From assembly GCA_028822065.1 (NCBI GenBank), contig JAPKEL010000007.1:17872-81871 (forward strand): DNA of 64,000 nucleotides. Direction: 5' to 3'. The translations under genes were made by a program, and so were the position numbers. The notes under the pieces were generated by a model. That model did no database searches and was not told the DNA's origin. It saw nothing but the letters and a program-made list of their open reading frames with translations. This stretch comes from Woeseiaceae bacterium. GTDB taxonomy: Bacteria; Pseudomonadota; Gammaproteobacteria; Steroidobacterales; Woeseiaceae. Each line of letters starts with the position of its first letter. Within the stretch, counting starts at the first letter, position 1. Below are positions 1-8,087 of the stretch, in pieces.

Positions 1-145
1 TATTTTCTATATTTTCCAGCACAAGTGTCCCAGATAAACTATCAGCAAGTCTTTTAGCTAAGCTTGTTTTACCTACTCCTATTGGGCCTTCGACCACAAT
101 ATAACGAGAAGTATCACAATTAATATTAATATTTTCAATATTCAT
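1..145 (-). CDS. Deoxynucleoside kinase, N-terminal part (cut by window edge)
   Basis: Only the first 48 codons lie in the window; the gene runs off the left edge. The translation has the P-loop stretch YIVVEGPIGVGKTSLAKRLA near residues 15-34, the usual opening of the deoxyadenosine/deoxyguanosine (dNK-type) kinase family, which phosphorylates deoxynucleosides for salvage. ATG at 145-143 follows the folK stop by 7 bases, so it is probably co-transcribed with pcnB-folK. In many gammaproteobacteria a kinase of this type sits directly after folK and before panB-panC, which supports the call. Substrate specificity cannot be judged from this fragment. Confidence 0.82.
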   Translation of the reverse strand, partial: MNIENININCDTSRYIVVEGPIGVGKTSLAKRLADSLSGTLVLENIEN

Positions 146-152
146 ACTATCT

Positions 153-659
153 TCAACCTAAACATCTTATTCTTATTGGATTATTCTCTATCTTTTTCAA
201 TAAATCTACTATATTCGCTAGACCGGGAATCTTAATATCCGGCGCAATATCCATTAATGGCAACAATACAAAGATTCTATTTTGGATCTCTGGATGTGGC
301 AAATTAAGTACTTCATCTTCGATTATTTCCTTACCTTGTACTAAGAGATCAAGATCAATAGTTCGAGGCCCCCACTTGACATCACGAACTCTTTTTTGTT
401 TACGCTCTATTTTCTGTAGCTCATTAAGCAACGAATGCGGTTCTAAGTAAGAAACTATCGCCACAACTGCATTAATAAAGTCGGGCTGATCCGAAGGTCC
501 CATCGGTGACGAATTATATAGCTTTGAAGATACAACATACCGTGAATTTGGTATCTTTTTAATATTTTCTATCGCTAATTTTATTTGTTTTAATGGGTCA
601 CTCAGATTACTACCAAGACCAATATAAACAGATTTCCAAATTTTTCTTTCAAATATCAT
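153..659 (-). CDS. folK: 2-amino-4-hydroxy-6-hydroxymethyldihydropteridine diphosphokinase (HPPK)
   Basis: FolK transfers pyrophosphate from ATP to 6-hydroxymethyl-7,8-dihydropterin in cytosolic folate synthesis. The 168-residue protein has the N-terminal YIGLGSNL motif (about 12-19) and the HPPK signature WGPRTIDLDLL (about 96-106), whose two Asp residues bind Mg-ATP. Length is normal for the family. The ATG overlaps the pcnB stop by four bases (ATGA), indicating translational coupling. pcnB-folK is a widespread gammaproteobacterial pair. Residues before VYIGLGSN are a little longer than usual, so a slightly later start is possible, but no better-placed codon is evident. Confidence 0.95.
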   Translation of the reverse strand: MIFERKIWKSVYIGLGSNLSDPLKQIKLAIENIKKIPNSRYVVSSKLYNSSPMGPSDQPDFINAVVAIVSYLEPHSLLNELQKIERKQKRVRDVKWGPRTIDLDLLVQGKEIIEDEVLNLPHPEIQNRIFVLLPLMDIAPDIKIPGLANIVDLLKKIENNPIRIRCLG

Positions 660-1918
660 CGCTTATGTCTAGATATCTTATTGTTTTTGTATTTTGTATT
701 TACCTTATGATTTGTTTGCTGTTCAACATTAGTCCAAAAATCAATCACTTCTTTCGGGCAGTCTCCTGCCATCGATCGTAACAATAAAAAATCATAAGCA
801 GCTCTAAATATTCTCGAATTTGTCATTTTTTTTGCTTGTTTATCTGTAGTTATTTCAAATTTCGCTTGCATAACCAACATTTCTCTCATGATGCCAGAAA
901 ATCGTTTTGGTATAGCTATTTTATCCTGATGCCCTCCAATTACATCATAAGAAGCCATCAATAAAGACTGGGCTTTCGAACAATGAGATTTTAACTTTAT
1001 TTGATGGGCTTTATTAGATATCGGCCCCCATAAAAGAACACCGAGAAGAAACATAGGTGTTGTTGATTGGCTTTTTTGAACCCTTAAATCCGTATTTTTT
1101 AAGGCAATTTCAATGAAATACTTTAAGTTACTTTCATTTTTAATTTGTGCATCTGTTTCTGGAAATAACTCCTTAAATAAATCAAAGCTCAGCAGAGATT
1201 GAAAGGTTTTTTCAGCATATCCTGATTGAAATAACTTCATAAATTCATCAAAAATCCTCGCCGAGGGTATGTTGTTTAGCAATCCAGCATTTCGCCTAAT
1301 TTGACCGGTTAATTTTGAATCAACCTTAAATCCAAGTTTAGCAGAGAATCTAGCGGCTCTTAACATCCTAACAGGATCTTCCTGTATTCTCTTATTAGCA
1401 TCACCAATGAAATGTAATTGGCATTTTTTTATATCATTTAATCCTTCAACAAAATCCCATACACAATCTTTGGCGCTATCATAATAAAGGGCGTTACATT
1501 TGAAATCCCTTCTGTAGACATCTTCCTCAATTTTCCCATAAACATTATCTCTTAATATACGGCCTTTATTATCACGTTTGGATTTTTCGTTATCTGGCTC
1601 TGCAGAAGAACGATAAGTTGCAACTTCGATCAGTTCTCGGCCAAATCGAATATGAGCTAAGCGAAATCGTCTTCCAATTAAACGACAATTCCTAAAAAGA
1701 TGTTTAATTTCTTCAGGTTCTGCATTGGTAGCTATATCAAAGTCTTTTGGTCTTATTCCTAACAAAAGATCCCTAATACACCCACCGACTAAGAATGCTT
1801 GAAAACCTGATTTGTTAAGCCTATGAAGCACTTTTAATGCATTATTAGAAATCAACTCTTTGTTTAAATCCAAAGATACGGCTTTCACTTTATTTGGCTG
1901 TAATGATTGTTTTACCAA
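656..1918 (-). CDS. pcnB: Poly(A) polymerase I
   Basis: PcnB adds 3' poly(A) tails to RNA and so promotes decay by exonucleases. The 420-residue protein shows the class II nucleotidyltransferase core: FLVGGCIRDLLLG (about 42-54) and KDFDIATNA (about 58-66) with the metal-binding DxD-type pair, then the RNCRLIGRRFRLAHI segment typical of PcnB rather than of CCA-adding enzymes, and the RNA-binding region containing EDPVRMLRAARFSAKLGF. The C-terminus is basic (NKISRHKR). The start is TTG at 1918-1916, preceded by AAGGA about seven bases upstream. folK overlaps its stop. Confidence 0.95.
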   Translation of the reverse strand: MVKQSLQPNKVKAVSLDLNKELISNNALKVLHRLNKSGFQAFLVGGCIRDLLLGIRPKDFDIATNAEPEEIKHLFRNCRLIGRRFRLAHIRFGRELIEVATYRSSAEPDNEKSKRDNKGRILRDNVYGKIEEDVYRRDFKCNALYYDSAKDCVWDFVEGLNDIKKCQLHFIGDANKRIQEDPVRMLRAARFSAKLGFKVDSKLTGQIRRNAGLLNNIPSARIFDEFMKLFQSGYAEKTFQSLLSFDLFKELFPETDAQIKNESNLKYFIEIALKNTDLRVQKSQSTTPMFLLGVLLWGPISNKAHQIKLKSHCSKAQSLLMASYDVIGGHQDKIAIPKRFSGIMREMLVMQAKFEITTDKQAKKMTNSRIFRAAYDFLLLRSMAGDCPKEVIDFWTNVEQQTNHKVNTKYKNNKISRHKR

Positions 1919-2050
1919 AAAACTAATCCTTATCGAGATCGATTGATTACTTGAGATTTCATCTAACTGAGGAAGAGAGCTTTGTTTAATGTAACCAGCA
2001 ATGAAGTTACCTCTGAGTATAGATATAAAAGTTCAAATAAATAGCTTCCA

Positions 2051-2081
2051 TTAACAAAAAAGCATGTTATTAAGTTATACT
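2051..2081 (+). promoter_or_regulatory. Putative sigma-70 promoter for the small membrane-protein gene
   Basis: TTAACA at 2051-2056 and TATACT at 2076-2081 resemble -35 and -10 boxes, although the 19-base spacer is long. The -10 box lies downstream of an ATG at 2064 and upstream of the ATG at 2124 that has a good ribosome-binding site. This favours translation from 2124. Assigned by eye only. Confidence 0.35.
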
Positions 2082-2123
2082 GTTTTTAACCAATCCTACA
2101 GCAAGAAATCAAGGAATAATATC

Positions 2124-2426
2124 ATGCTTAATAAGCTCTCTTTTCTCGCCCGTAAGTCATTTTTACCAATAATCATTCTAATTATTATTGGCTGGTTTGC
2201 TGGAGACTTTATTATAGAGCGCCTACCATCATCAGCACGTAATTCTATTGAAGATAACATTATTATTCCTATTCAGAAGATTAGTACTAATTGCCCCGCT
2301 TTAAATGAAGAGATAAAAACAGATGAACAGTGTCGTTGGTCCCTCAATTGTACTATGTCAAGAAACGAACAAGCTGCATATCAGAAAAGAAAATTAGAAT
2401 ACGAAACATTCTGTGAGATAAAATAA
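2124..2426 (+). CDS. Small single-pass membrane protein with four cysteines, unknown function
   Basis: I do not recognise a family. From ATG 2124 the product is 100 residues: a basic N-terminus (LNKLSFLARKS), one strongly hydrophobic helix at about 13-30, and a hydrophilic C-terminal domain with Cys at 57, 70, 76 and 97. By the positive-inside rule the tail is probably periplasmic, where the four cysteines could form two disulphides (inference). The 2124 start has AAGGA at 2111-2115, eight bases upstream. An in-frame ATG at 2064 would add 20 residues but lacks such a site and lies before the likely -10 box. The gene converges on the LtaS-like gene with only seven bases between. Confidence 0.65.
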   Translation: MLNKLSFLARKSFLPIIILIIIGWFAGDFIIERLPSSARNSIEDNIIIPIQKISTNCPALNEEIKTDEQCRWSLNCTMSRNEQAAYQKRKLEYETFCEIK

Positions 2427-2433
2427 CACAAAA

Positions 2434-4386
2434 TCAATCAATTGATCGGTAGAAATCTTTTTTATAAGCCAAACTACCCCATAATGCATTTGCTTTAGCT
2501 TTTATAACGAGCTCTGGATTACTTTCCTTGCTACCTACTAGGTTTTCATTCTTTCTATCATAATAAAACTCTACTGGTGATTTTTCAGGCTGCAAAACTA
2601 CAACATTATTTTGCCCATCCATCCAAGCAAAGTTTTTGTAAAACTGCATCATGGCTCTTAGTTTAACCTGCGGAATTTCTTGAGTTAAGTCATGCCCAAT
2701 CATAGGGTTATCACTATCTACACCAATTAATGATAACAATGTTTGAGGTAAGTCTATTTGACTCGCTAACCTTGTATCTTGACGATGAATTATATCGCTC
2801 CCAACAATGACGGCTGGAATATGAAAATGCTTAATTGGGACTAATTGATCTCCATAAGCTCGAGAATCATGGTCCGCTACAATCAAGAAAATAGTATCCG
2901 CCCAATAGGCTGATTTTTTCGCATTTTCAAAGAATTTTCCAAGTGCATAATCAGAGTATTTGGCCGCATTTTCTCTGGTCTCTTTAGGCTGATTATAAAG
3001 TTCAATTCTGCCATCAGGATAATCAAATGGCGTATGATTTGAGGTTGTAAAAACTAAACTAAAGAAAGGTTTTCGTTGTTCGTGCAAAACAGAAAACTGA
3101 AGATGAGCTTTAGCATAAAGATCTTCATCAGATGCACCCCATGAGCCAACAAAAGTTGGCTCTTTAAAGGTACCAAAGTCTTGCATATCATCAAATCCGT
3201 TACCAAGAAAGAAACTCTTCATATTATCAAAATGACTTTCGCCTCCATAAATAAATTGTGTGTGATAACCGTTCTTTTTTAAGAGATGAGCGATTGAGAA
3301 AAATCCACTTTGACTTTTACCTAATTTAACCACCGATCTTGCCGGGGTGGGTGAAAAACCTGTAATAATAGCCTCTATACCTCTAACTGAACGTGTTCCT
3401 GTTGCATAGACATTAGTAAAATTCCACCCCTCCTCCATTAGCTTGTCTATATTTGGGGTAAGCGGCAATCCGCCCAGCTTGCCAACATATCTTGCACCTA
3501 AGCTTTCTTGAAGAAGAATTACTAAATTCTTCTTTTGACCTCTATATGAAGACTTATGCGATGCCATTGTTGGAAATTCTTTTGAAAAATATTTATTTAA
3601 ACCAAGATTAGTGGAATCTCTTACCAAATTTATGACTTCATCCTCATCCATTTGGCCATAATATTTAAATGCATCGTCTTCGTTTTGTAATTGCTTAACA
3701 GCAAATAACATGGAATAAGTTGAATTTAAAGTAAGGTCATTCATTAAGGGATCTATAGAAAAAGCAACCATAGCCGGATTTAAAGGCCGATGACCCAGAG
3801 ATGATCGTGCACCCATAACACCCAATAATAAAACCAATATCGCTAACAAAGGTCGCCAATACCACACAGGCATTGCTGGCTCATTTAAAACTACCGCTGA
3901 GCCCTTCCAAGAAAAATACAGCGTCAAAGAACTTAAAAACGTCACAATAGTTAACTCGGTTTTATAGCCACTAAGGAGCATGTTCATTAGCTCGCTCGGG
4001 TACATTAGATACTCTACAAATAATCTATTTGGACGGACATCATACTCTAAGATAAATGAGGGCGTCACAACCTCCATAAAAACCAAAAGCCAGATACTTA
4101 ATACAATCCATATCCTTAAAAAGAAAAGCCATATTTTTTTTAAATTTTTATAATTTATCATCAAACATGTGATTAATGCAGGTATGACAAATAAATAAGA
4201 CAATGTGGCAATATCCACTCTTAAGCCACTTATGAATATTTCGCTCCAGCCGTTTACATTTGTAACTCTGTCGAAATTCCACATAGAAAGAAAAAATCTA
4301 GAGATGGTTAAGAAGATTAAGCCAAATAAAAAAATATAAAGATAAGGAGAAAAAATACCTAGGCGTTTTATTACAAGAGAATGCAT
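2434..4386 (-). CDS. LTA synthase family sulfatase-fold protein (phosphoglycerol/phosphoethanolamine-type transferase)
   Basis: This 650-residue inner-membrane protein has about five hydrophobic segments in the first 195 residues and a large periplasmic alkaline-phosphatase/sulfatase-fold domain. The metal and nucleophile motifs of the LtaS/OpgB family are visible: LLQESLGARY with Glu at 294, TGTRSVRG with the candidate nucleophile Thr331, and VADHDSR with the late Asp-His pair near 510. Family members move phosphoglycerol from phosphatidylglycerol onto a glycan or lipid, releasing diacylglycerol. dgkA lies 24 bases upstream in the same direction, which fits recycling of that diacylglycerol. 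A Gram-negative acceptor would be a periplasmic glucan or LPS-like molecule, not teichoic acid; which one is unknown. Confidence 0.85.
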   Translation of the reverse strand: MHSLVIKRLGIFSPYLYIFLFGLIFLTISRFFLSMWNFDRVTNVNGWSEIFISGLRVDIATLSYLFVIPALITCLMINYKNLKKIWLFFLRIWIVLSIWLLVFMEVVTPSFILEYDVRPNRLFVEYLMYPSELMNMLLSGYKTELTIVTFLSSLTLYFSWKGSAVVLNEPAMPVWYWRPLLAILVLLLGVMGARSSLGHRPLNPAMVAFSIDPLMNDLTLNSTYSMLFAVKQLQNEDDAFKYYGQMDEDEVINLVRDSTNLGLNKYFSKEFPTMASHKSSYRGQKKNLVILLQESLGARYVGKLGGLPLTPNIDKLMEEGWNFTNVYATGTRSVRGIEAIITGFSPTPARSVVKLGKSQSGFFSIAHLLKKNGYHTQFIYGGESHFDNMKSFFLGNGFDDMQDFGTFKEPTFVGSWGASDEDLYAKAHLQFSVLHEQRKPFFSLVFTTSNHTPFDYPDGRIELYNQPKETRENAAKYSDYALGKFFENAKKSAYWADTIFLIVADHDSRAYGDQLVPIKHFHIPAVIVGSDIIHRQDTRLASQIDLPQTLLSLIGVDSDNPMIGHDLTQEIPQVKLRAMMQFYKNFAWMDGQNNVVVLQPEKSPVEFYYDRKNENLVGSKESNPELVIKAKANALWGSLAYKKDFYRSID

Positions 4387-4410
4387 GACTATATATGGTG
4401 AATTAAATTA

Positions 4411-4800
4411 CTAAAAAGTAAGATAAAAGTTCTTCCAAAGAATAAAGCACCAAACTAAAATTACAATCAATAAAGAGATCAGGACTGCAGCAGAGGCCAG
4501 GTCTTTCGCTCTAGCAGACAATTCGTGCTCTTCCAAACCTATTCTATCGATAATTGCCTCTATCGCTGAATTAATAAGCTCAATCATCAGGACTGGCAGC
4601 ATACTAACAATAAGGATAAATTTATCAGCTAAGTCGACCGGTAATAATAAGGCAATCACACCAAGAGCTATAAATATAAACAACTCTTGCCTGAAAGCCG
4701 CTTCATATGACCATGCAGCCATAAAGCCTTTCCATGAGTTCCGACATGCACTAATCAGCCTTTTCAGACCTTTCTTTTTATATCGTTCACCATTTAGCAT
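4411..4800 (-). CDS. dgkA: Diacylglycerol kinase
   Basis: DgkA phosphorylates diacylglycerol to phosphatidic acid at the inner membrane. The 129-residue protein has three transmembrane helices (about 40-57, 60-78, 102-122) and the family signature ELINSAIEAIIDRIG (about 74-88) with the catalytic Glu residues, followed by ARAKDLASAAV (about 97-107). Length is close to the E. coli enzyme. It precedes the LtaS-like transferase gene in the same direction; that enzyme's expected by-product is DgkA's substrate, so the two probably form a recycling unit. Confidence 0.95.
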   Translation of the reverse strand: MLNGERYKKKGLKRLISACRNSWKGFMAAWSYEAAFRQELFIFIALGVIALLLPVDLADKFILIVSMLPVLMIELINSAIEAIIDRIGLEEHELSARAKDLASAAVLISLLIVILVWCFILWKNFYLTF

Positions 4801-4824
4801 AAATAATCTAAAATTAAATTATCT

Positions 4825-5208
4825 TTATATTAATGATCCAATTGTGTTTACCAGCACCCCAATGAAGCATATAAGTATTGATAATAATCCTATTAAAAAT
4901 CCTAGAGCCCTTCCTGCTGGGTCGGCCAAATAAGCTCTACGAAATACAAATCGCCCAACAAAAAAAACTACTCCTAATCCAGCCGCAATACTTTGACTAA
5001 CGAATAAGCCAAATAGCCATAACGAAGGAAGAAAAATAACCAACTGCTCAAGAGTATTTTGATGGATACGGTAATGCCGTTCAAACATTACATCACCAGA
5101 TATGGCTGGCGCCTTAACGTTATATTTGCCCCGAGCTTTACCGACTTCGATGGCAAAATACATCGCTTGAGCTAATAAAAAAATCGTAACAATAGCAATC
5201 AATTCCAT
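4825..5208 (-). CDS. MAPEG family membrane protein
   Basis: The 127-residue protein is largely hydrophobic with four predicted helices and carries FERHYRIHQNTLEQL (about 43-57), matching the ERxxRxxxNxxE signature of the MAPEG superfamily (membrane-associated proteins in eicosanoid and glutathione metabolism). Bacterial members are mostly uncharacterised; some act as glutathione transferases or peroxidases. It lies 24 bases upstream of dgkA, probably in one transcript. A specific activity cannot be inferred. Confidence 0.85.
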   Translation of the reverse strand: MELIAIVTIFLLAQAMYFAIEVGKARGKYNVKAPAISGDVMFERHYRIHQNTLEQLVIFLPSLWLFGLFVSQSIAAGLGVVFFVGRFVFRRAYLADPAGRALGFLIGLLSILICFIGVLVNTIGSLI

Positions 5209-5355
5209 GACTTAACCTTTATAAATATAATGTATAATAACCATACTATTATATACATAATCATATATATCGATATACCAATTATAAATGAAAAAATATT
5301 ATAGGGGCTTACCTAATTAATCATAATCAAACACCAAAGGAATAAGATTGATCTA

Positions 5356-5769
5356 ATGTCAAATGTAAATTTAAAACGTCGTTTTATGTCAATAATTTAT
5401 GACAGTTTATTAATTTTATCTATTATGGTTATCGGAACCCTTCCTTTCATCGCTATTCGCTATGGAGAGGCTGTAGAATCCAATTCCAATTACTATCAAT
5501 TTACTTTATTTATTATTATTTATTTTTTCTTAGTTGGCTTTTGGAGCATTTCTGGCAGGACCTTAGGCATGCAATCTTGGGGCTTACGTCTTGAAACGCT
5601 CGATGGCCATAGGCCTAATATTATTCAATGCAGTATTCGTTTTTTTGCAGCAATCGTCTCTTGGTTACCATTTGGTTTGGGTTTCTGGTGGCAGCTTTTT
5701 GATAAACAAAATCTCACTTGGCACGACCGAATTTCAAAGACTAAAATATTTTATTACCCAAGAAATTAG
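5356..5769 (+). CDS. RDD family membrane protein
   Basis: A 137-residue protein with three hydrophobic segments. The N-terminal RRFMSIIYDSLLILS replaces the usual A-x-x-x-D core of RDD proteins with an R/D pair (Arg9, Asp16), and SISGRTLGMQSWGLRL in the middle plus WHDRISKTKIFY at the end are the usual later RDD motifs. RDD proteins are small inner-membrane proteins of mostly unknown role; a few affect ion tolerance. The gene converges on lptG with three bases between stops, a common gammaproteobacterial arrangement. A possible AAGGA lies at about 5337-5341, rather far from the ATG. Confidence 0.85.
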   Translation: MSNVNLKRRFMSIIYDSLLILSIMVIGTLPFIAIRYGEAVESNSNYYQFTLFIIIYFFLVGFWSISGRTLGMQSWGLRLETLDGHRPNIIQCSIRFFAAIVSWLPFGLGFWWQLFDKQNLTWHDRISKTKIFYYPRN

Positions 5770-5772
5770 GTA

Positions 5773-6843
5773 TCAAGATCGGCGTGCATAATTTAATTTA
5801 AACAACGTATAAATGCCTAATAATAATGGTGGTGTCCAGGCAGTTAATATTGGATTCATGTTATACACTTGGCCATAATTAAAAATCAGTTCGCTCATCA
5901 AGAAATAAACTAAGCCAATCACTAAGCCTATAGTCAGTCTTGCACCGGCCCCCACCTCACGAAGCGAGCCAAATACAAAAGCTAACGCAAGCATAGGCAT
6001 TAGAATAATGGTTAATACGGAAGATATTCGTGACCAGAGTTCAATTTCATATCGGCTTGAGAAAAGATCATTTTTCTTTAAATAGCGTACATAACCAATC
6101 AACTCCCTAATTGATAAGCTTATTGGTTTTACGAGAGTAACCCCAAGTAAGTCACTATTTAATTCAAATGATTCATTGATAGTCTGCGATGAACTAGTAA
6201 CCACTTGATTCTTTTCAAAACGTGTTTCTCTGAAATTATTCAATACCCATTCTTCATTCCTATCAATCCCAGAATTTTCTGCAACTGCTATTGATTTCAA
6301 AGAGTTATCATCATTGAATCGAAATAAATAAAGACTACCGAAATCGTACTCTGTATTCACTCTCTCAAGATGCAATATAGTCTGGTCATCTTTTACCCAT
6401 ACGGCGCTACCAAAATCCGCGCCTTGACTATCATAGCGTGCTTCATCACGCATATTTCTAGCGTAATAATCTAAAGATGGACCAATAAATTCACCCATGA
6501 GAATAGAAAATAAAACAATAAAGAGTCCACTCAAACCGACCATCTTTAATATCTTTCTGGTCGATACACCCGCTGTCTGCATAACTATTAATTCGCTGTT
6601 TGTCGCCAGCAAGCCAAGGCACAAAAGAGATCCAATTAGTGTAGCAATCGGGAGCATCTCAAATGACAGTTGTGGTAACCGTAGTAAAGCAAATAAGAAT
6701 GCTTGAAGCGCTCCATATTCTCCTTCGAGATTTCCTAACTGACTAATAAATTCATATAAGGCAGTAATTGATAAAAGCAACATTAATACCAAAAAAGTAC
6801 TTTTCAAGATGGATCTAACTAGATATTTTGCAAGAATACTCAT
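5773..6843 (-). CDS. lptG: LPS export ABC transporter permease LptG
   Basis: LptG pairs with LptF and the ATPase LptB to extract lipopolysaccharide from the inner membrane and pass it to LptC-LptA. The 356-residue protein has the YjgP/YjgQ layout: helices at about 12-30, 50-70 and 100-120, a periplasmic beta-jellyroll region (about 130-250) and three C-terminal helices. The coupling-helix region near 70-95 includes ATNSELIVMQTAGVS, a conserved YjgQ motif. ATG overlaps the lptF stop by four bases. It is the second gene of the lptFG unit. Confidence 0.95.
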   Translation of the reverse strand: MSILAKYLVRSILKSTFLVLMLLLSITALYEFISQLGNLEGEYGALQAFLFALLRLPQLSFEMLPIATLIGSLLCLGLLATNSELIVMQTAGVSTRKILKMVGLSGLFIVLFSILMGEFIGPSLDYYARNMRDEARYDSQGADFGSAVWVKDDQTILHLERVNTEYDFGSLYLFRFNDDNSLKSIAVAENSGIDRNEEWVLNNFRETRFEKNQVVTSSSQTINESFELNSDLLGVTLVKPISLSIRELIGYVRYLKKNDLFSSRYEIELWSRISSVLTIILMPMLALAFVFGSLREVGAGARLTIGLVIGLVYFLMSELIFNYGQVYNMNPILTAWTPPLLLGIYTLFKLNYARRS

Positions 6844-7940
6844 TTTAAATAACTGAGCTTATTTAAAAATCGACGAAGAAATCTTTTTTCTTTTATCACG
6901 ATTACCAACATTACACTCAGCATTATGAGGTGCACCCACCAAAGGCCAAGACGATAATCAATCAAATCATTCTCAAGCCATGATCTTCCAGCTGAAAGCA
7001 AATTAAAATATATAATAAACGTAACTATACCAATAAATATTTTATTATATTGACCTTGCCTTGGCTCACTTTTACTCATTGGTATAGCCAACATCACAAG
7101 TATTAATGTAGAGATAGGCACCCCTATTCTCCAGTGAAATTCGGCATTCTTTTCTTTATTTTGAAAATCAAAAAGCTCACTAAACATCATGGTTTTCACG
7201 TTAATTTTTGGCTGAATAATTTCAGGTAATACATAGGGTATGCCATGCTCCTGAAATTCCATAATCGTATAATTGGTCGTTCCAGGCTCACCTATATAAC
7301 GCTTTCCATTATATAGTACAAAATAACGTTGATTATCATCCCCCGATTCACGCTGATCGCCACGCTCAGCTACCACAACTTCTATTCCTTGAGCTTCTGT
7401 TGAAAATTGAAAAAAAACATTTTTTAATTCGCCATCTTCATTAATCTCTTCTGCGTATATAACGGTTCCAAGGCCATCATCAACAATAAACCTTCCGGGC
7501 TCAATACTATCAAGATCTATATTACGACGAGCCTCCGTATTAATCTCATCAATCATCATTAATGCTTTTGGGCCAAAATCTATCGTCACCCATGCCGCAA
7601 GAAAAACTAATGGTAATGTCAAAAATAAAATGGGCCGATAAATACCAGACATACTGACCCTACAAGCTAAAAGCGCTGACATCTCACTGTTTGCATAAAG
7701 CCGCCCTAATGCCATCAATATAGATAAAAATAATCCAATAGGTATCAAAATGGTTAAATATTGCATTCCAGTAAGTGTTATTAACTCAATGATTGCTTCT
7801 TTTGGTAATTTATCTTTTGCCACGTCTCCTAAAATTCTAGCAAATTGATTGGTAAGCAATATGCACAACAGCGCGACAGTCACAGTAAGCCAGGTTCTAA
7901 AGACTTCTCGAAAAATATATCGATCGATGATTCGAAACAT
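6840..7940 (-). CDS. lptF: LPS export ABC transporter permease LptF
   Basis: First gene of the lptFG operon. The 366-residue inner-membrane protein starts with IIDRYIFREVFRTW and has six predicted transmembrane helices around a central periplasmic domain, as usual for LptF. The cytoplasmic loop YANSEMSALLACRVSMSGIY (about 82-101) is the family's LptB-contacting segment. It is divergent from pepA, as in most gammaproteobacteria, with 147 bases between the starts; a candidate promoter for lptFG lies there. Confidence 0.95.
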   Translation of the reverse strand: MFRIIDRYIFREVFRTWLTVTVALLCILLTNQFARILGDVAKDKLPKEAIIELITLTGMQYLTILIPIGLFLSILMALGRLYANSEMSALLACRVSMSGIYRPILFLTLPLVFLAAWVTIDFGPKALMMIDEINTEARRNIDLDSIEPGRFIVDDGLGTVIYAEEINEDGELKNVFFQFSTEAQGIEVVVAERGDQRESGDDNQRYFVLYNGKRYIGEPGTTNYTIMEFQEHGIPYVLPEIIQPKINVKTMMFSELFDFQNKEKNAEFHWRIGVPISTLILVMLAIPMSKSEPRQGQYNKIFIGIVTFIIYFNLLSAGRSWLENDLIDYRLGLWWVHLIMLSVMLVIVIKEKRFLRRFLNKLSYLK

Positions 7941-8002
7941 AAATTACATACTTCTTTATATTATAAAAATATTCCAGTTAACTTATACTGCATTCATAAG
8001 TT

Positions 8003-8030
8003 AGACTAACGTTTTTTGTACTCGTGTCAA
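8003..8030 (-). promoter_or_regulatory. Putative sigma-70 promoter for lptFG
   Basis: On the minus strand a perfect TTGACA (8030-8025) is followed after 16 bases by TAGTCT (8008-8003), a reasonable -10 box. The lptF start is about 63 bases further downstream. This is the best consensus match in the lptF-pepA divergent region. Assigned by eye. Confidence 0.45.
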
Positions 8031-8087
8031 ACACAATACACACCTTAAAGAATGCAATATCATTATTTACATAGATAGGAAAAAACC

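Noticed and set aside
2064..2123. Longer N-terminus for the small membrane protein from ATG 2064
   Set aside because: No ribosome-binding site, and the likely -10 box lies downstream of it; 2124 has AAGGA at good spacing.
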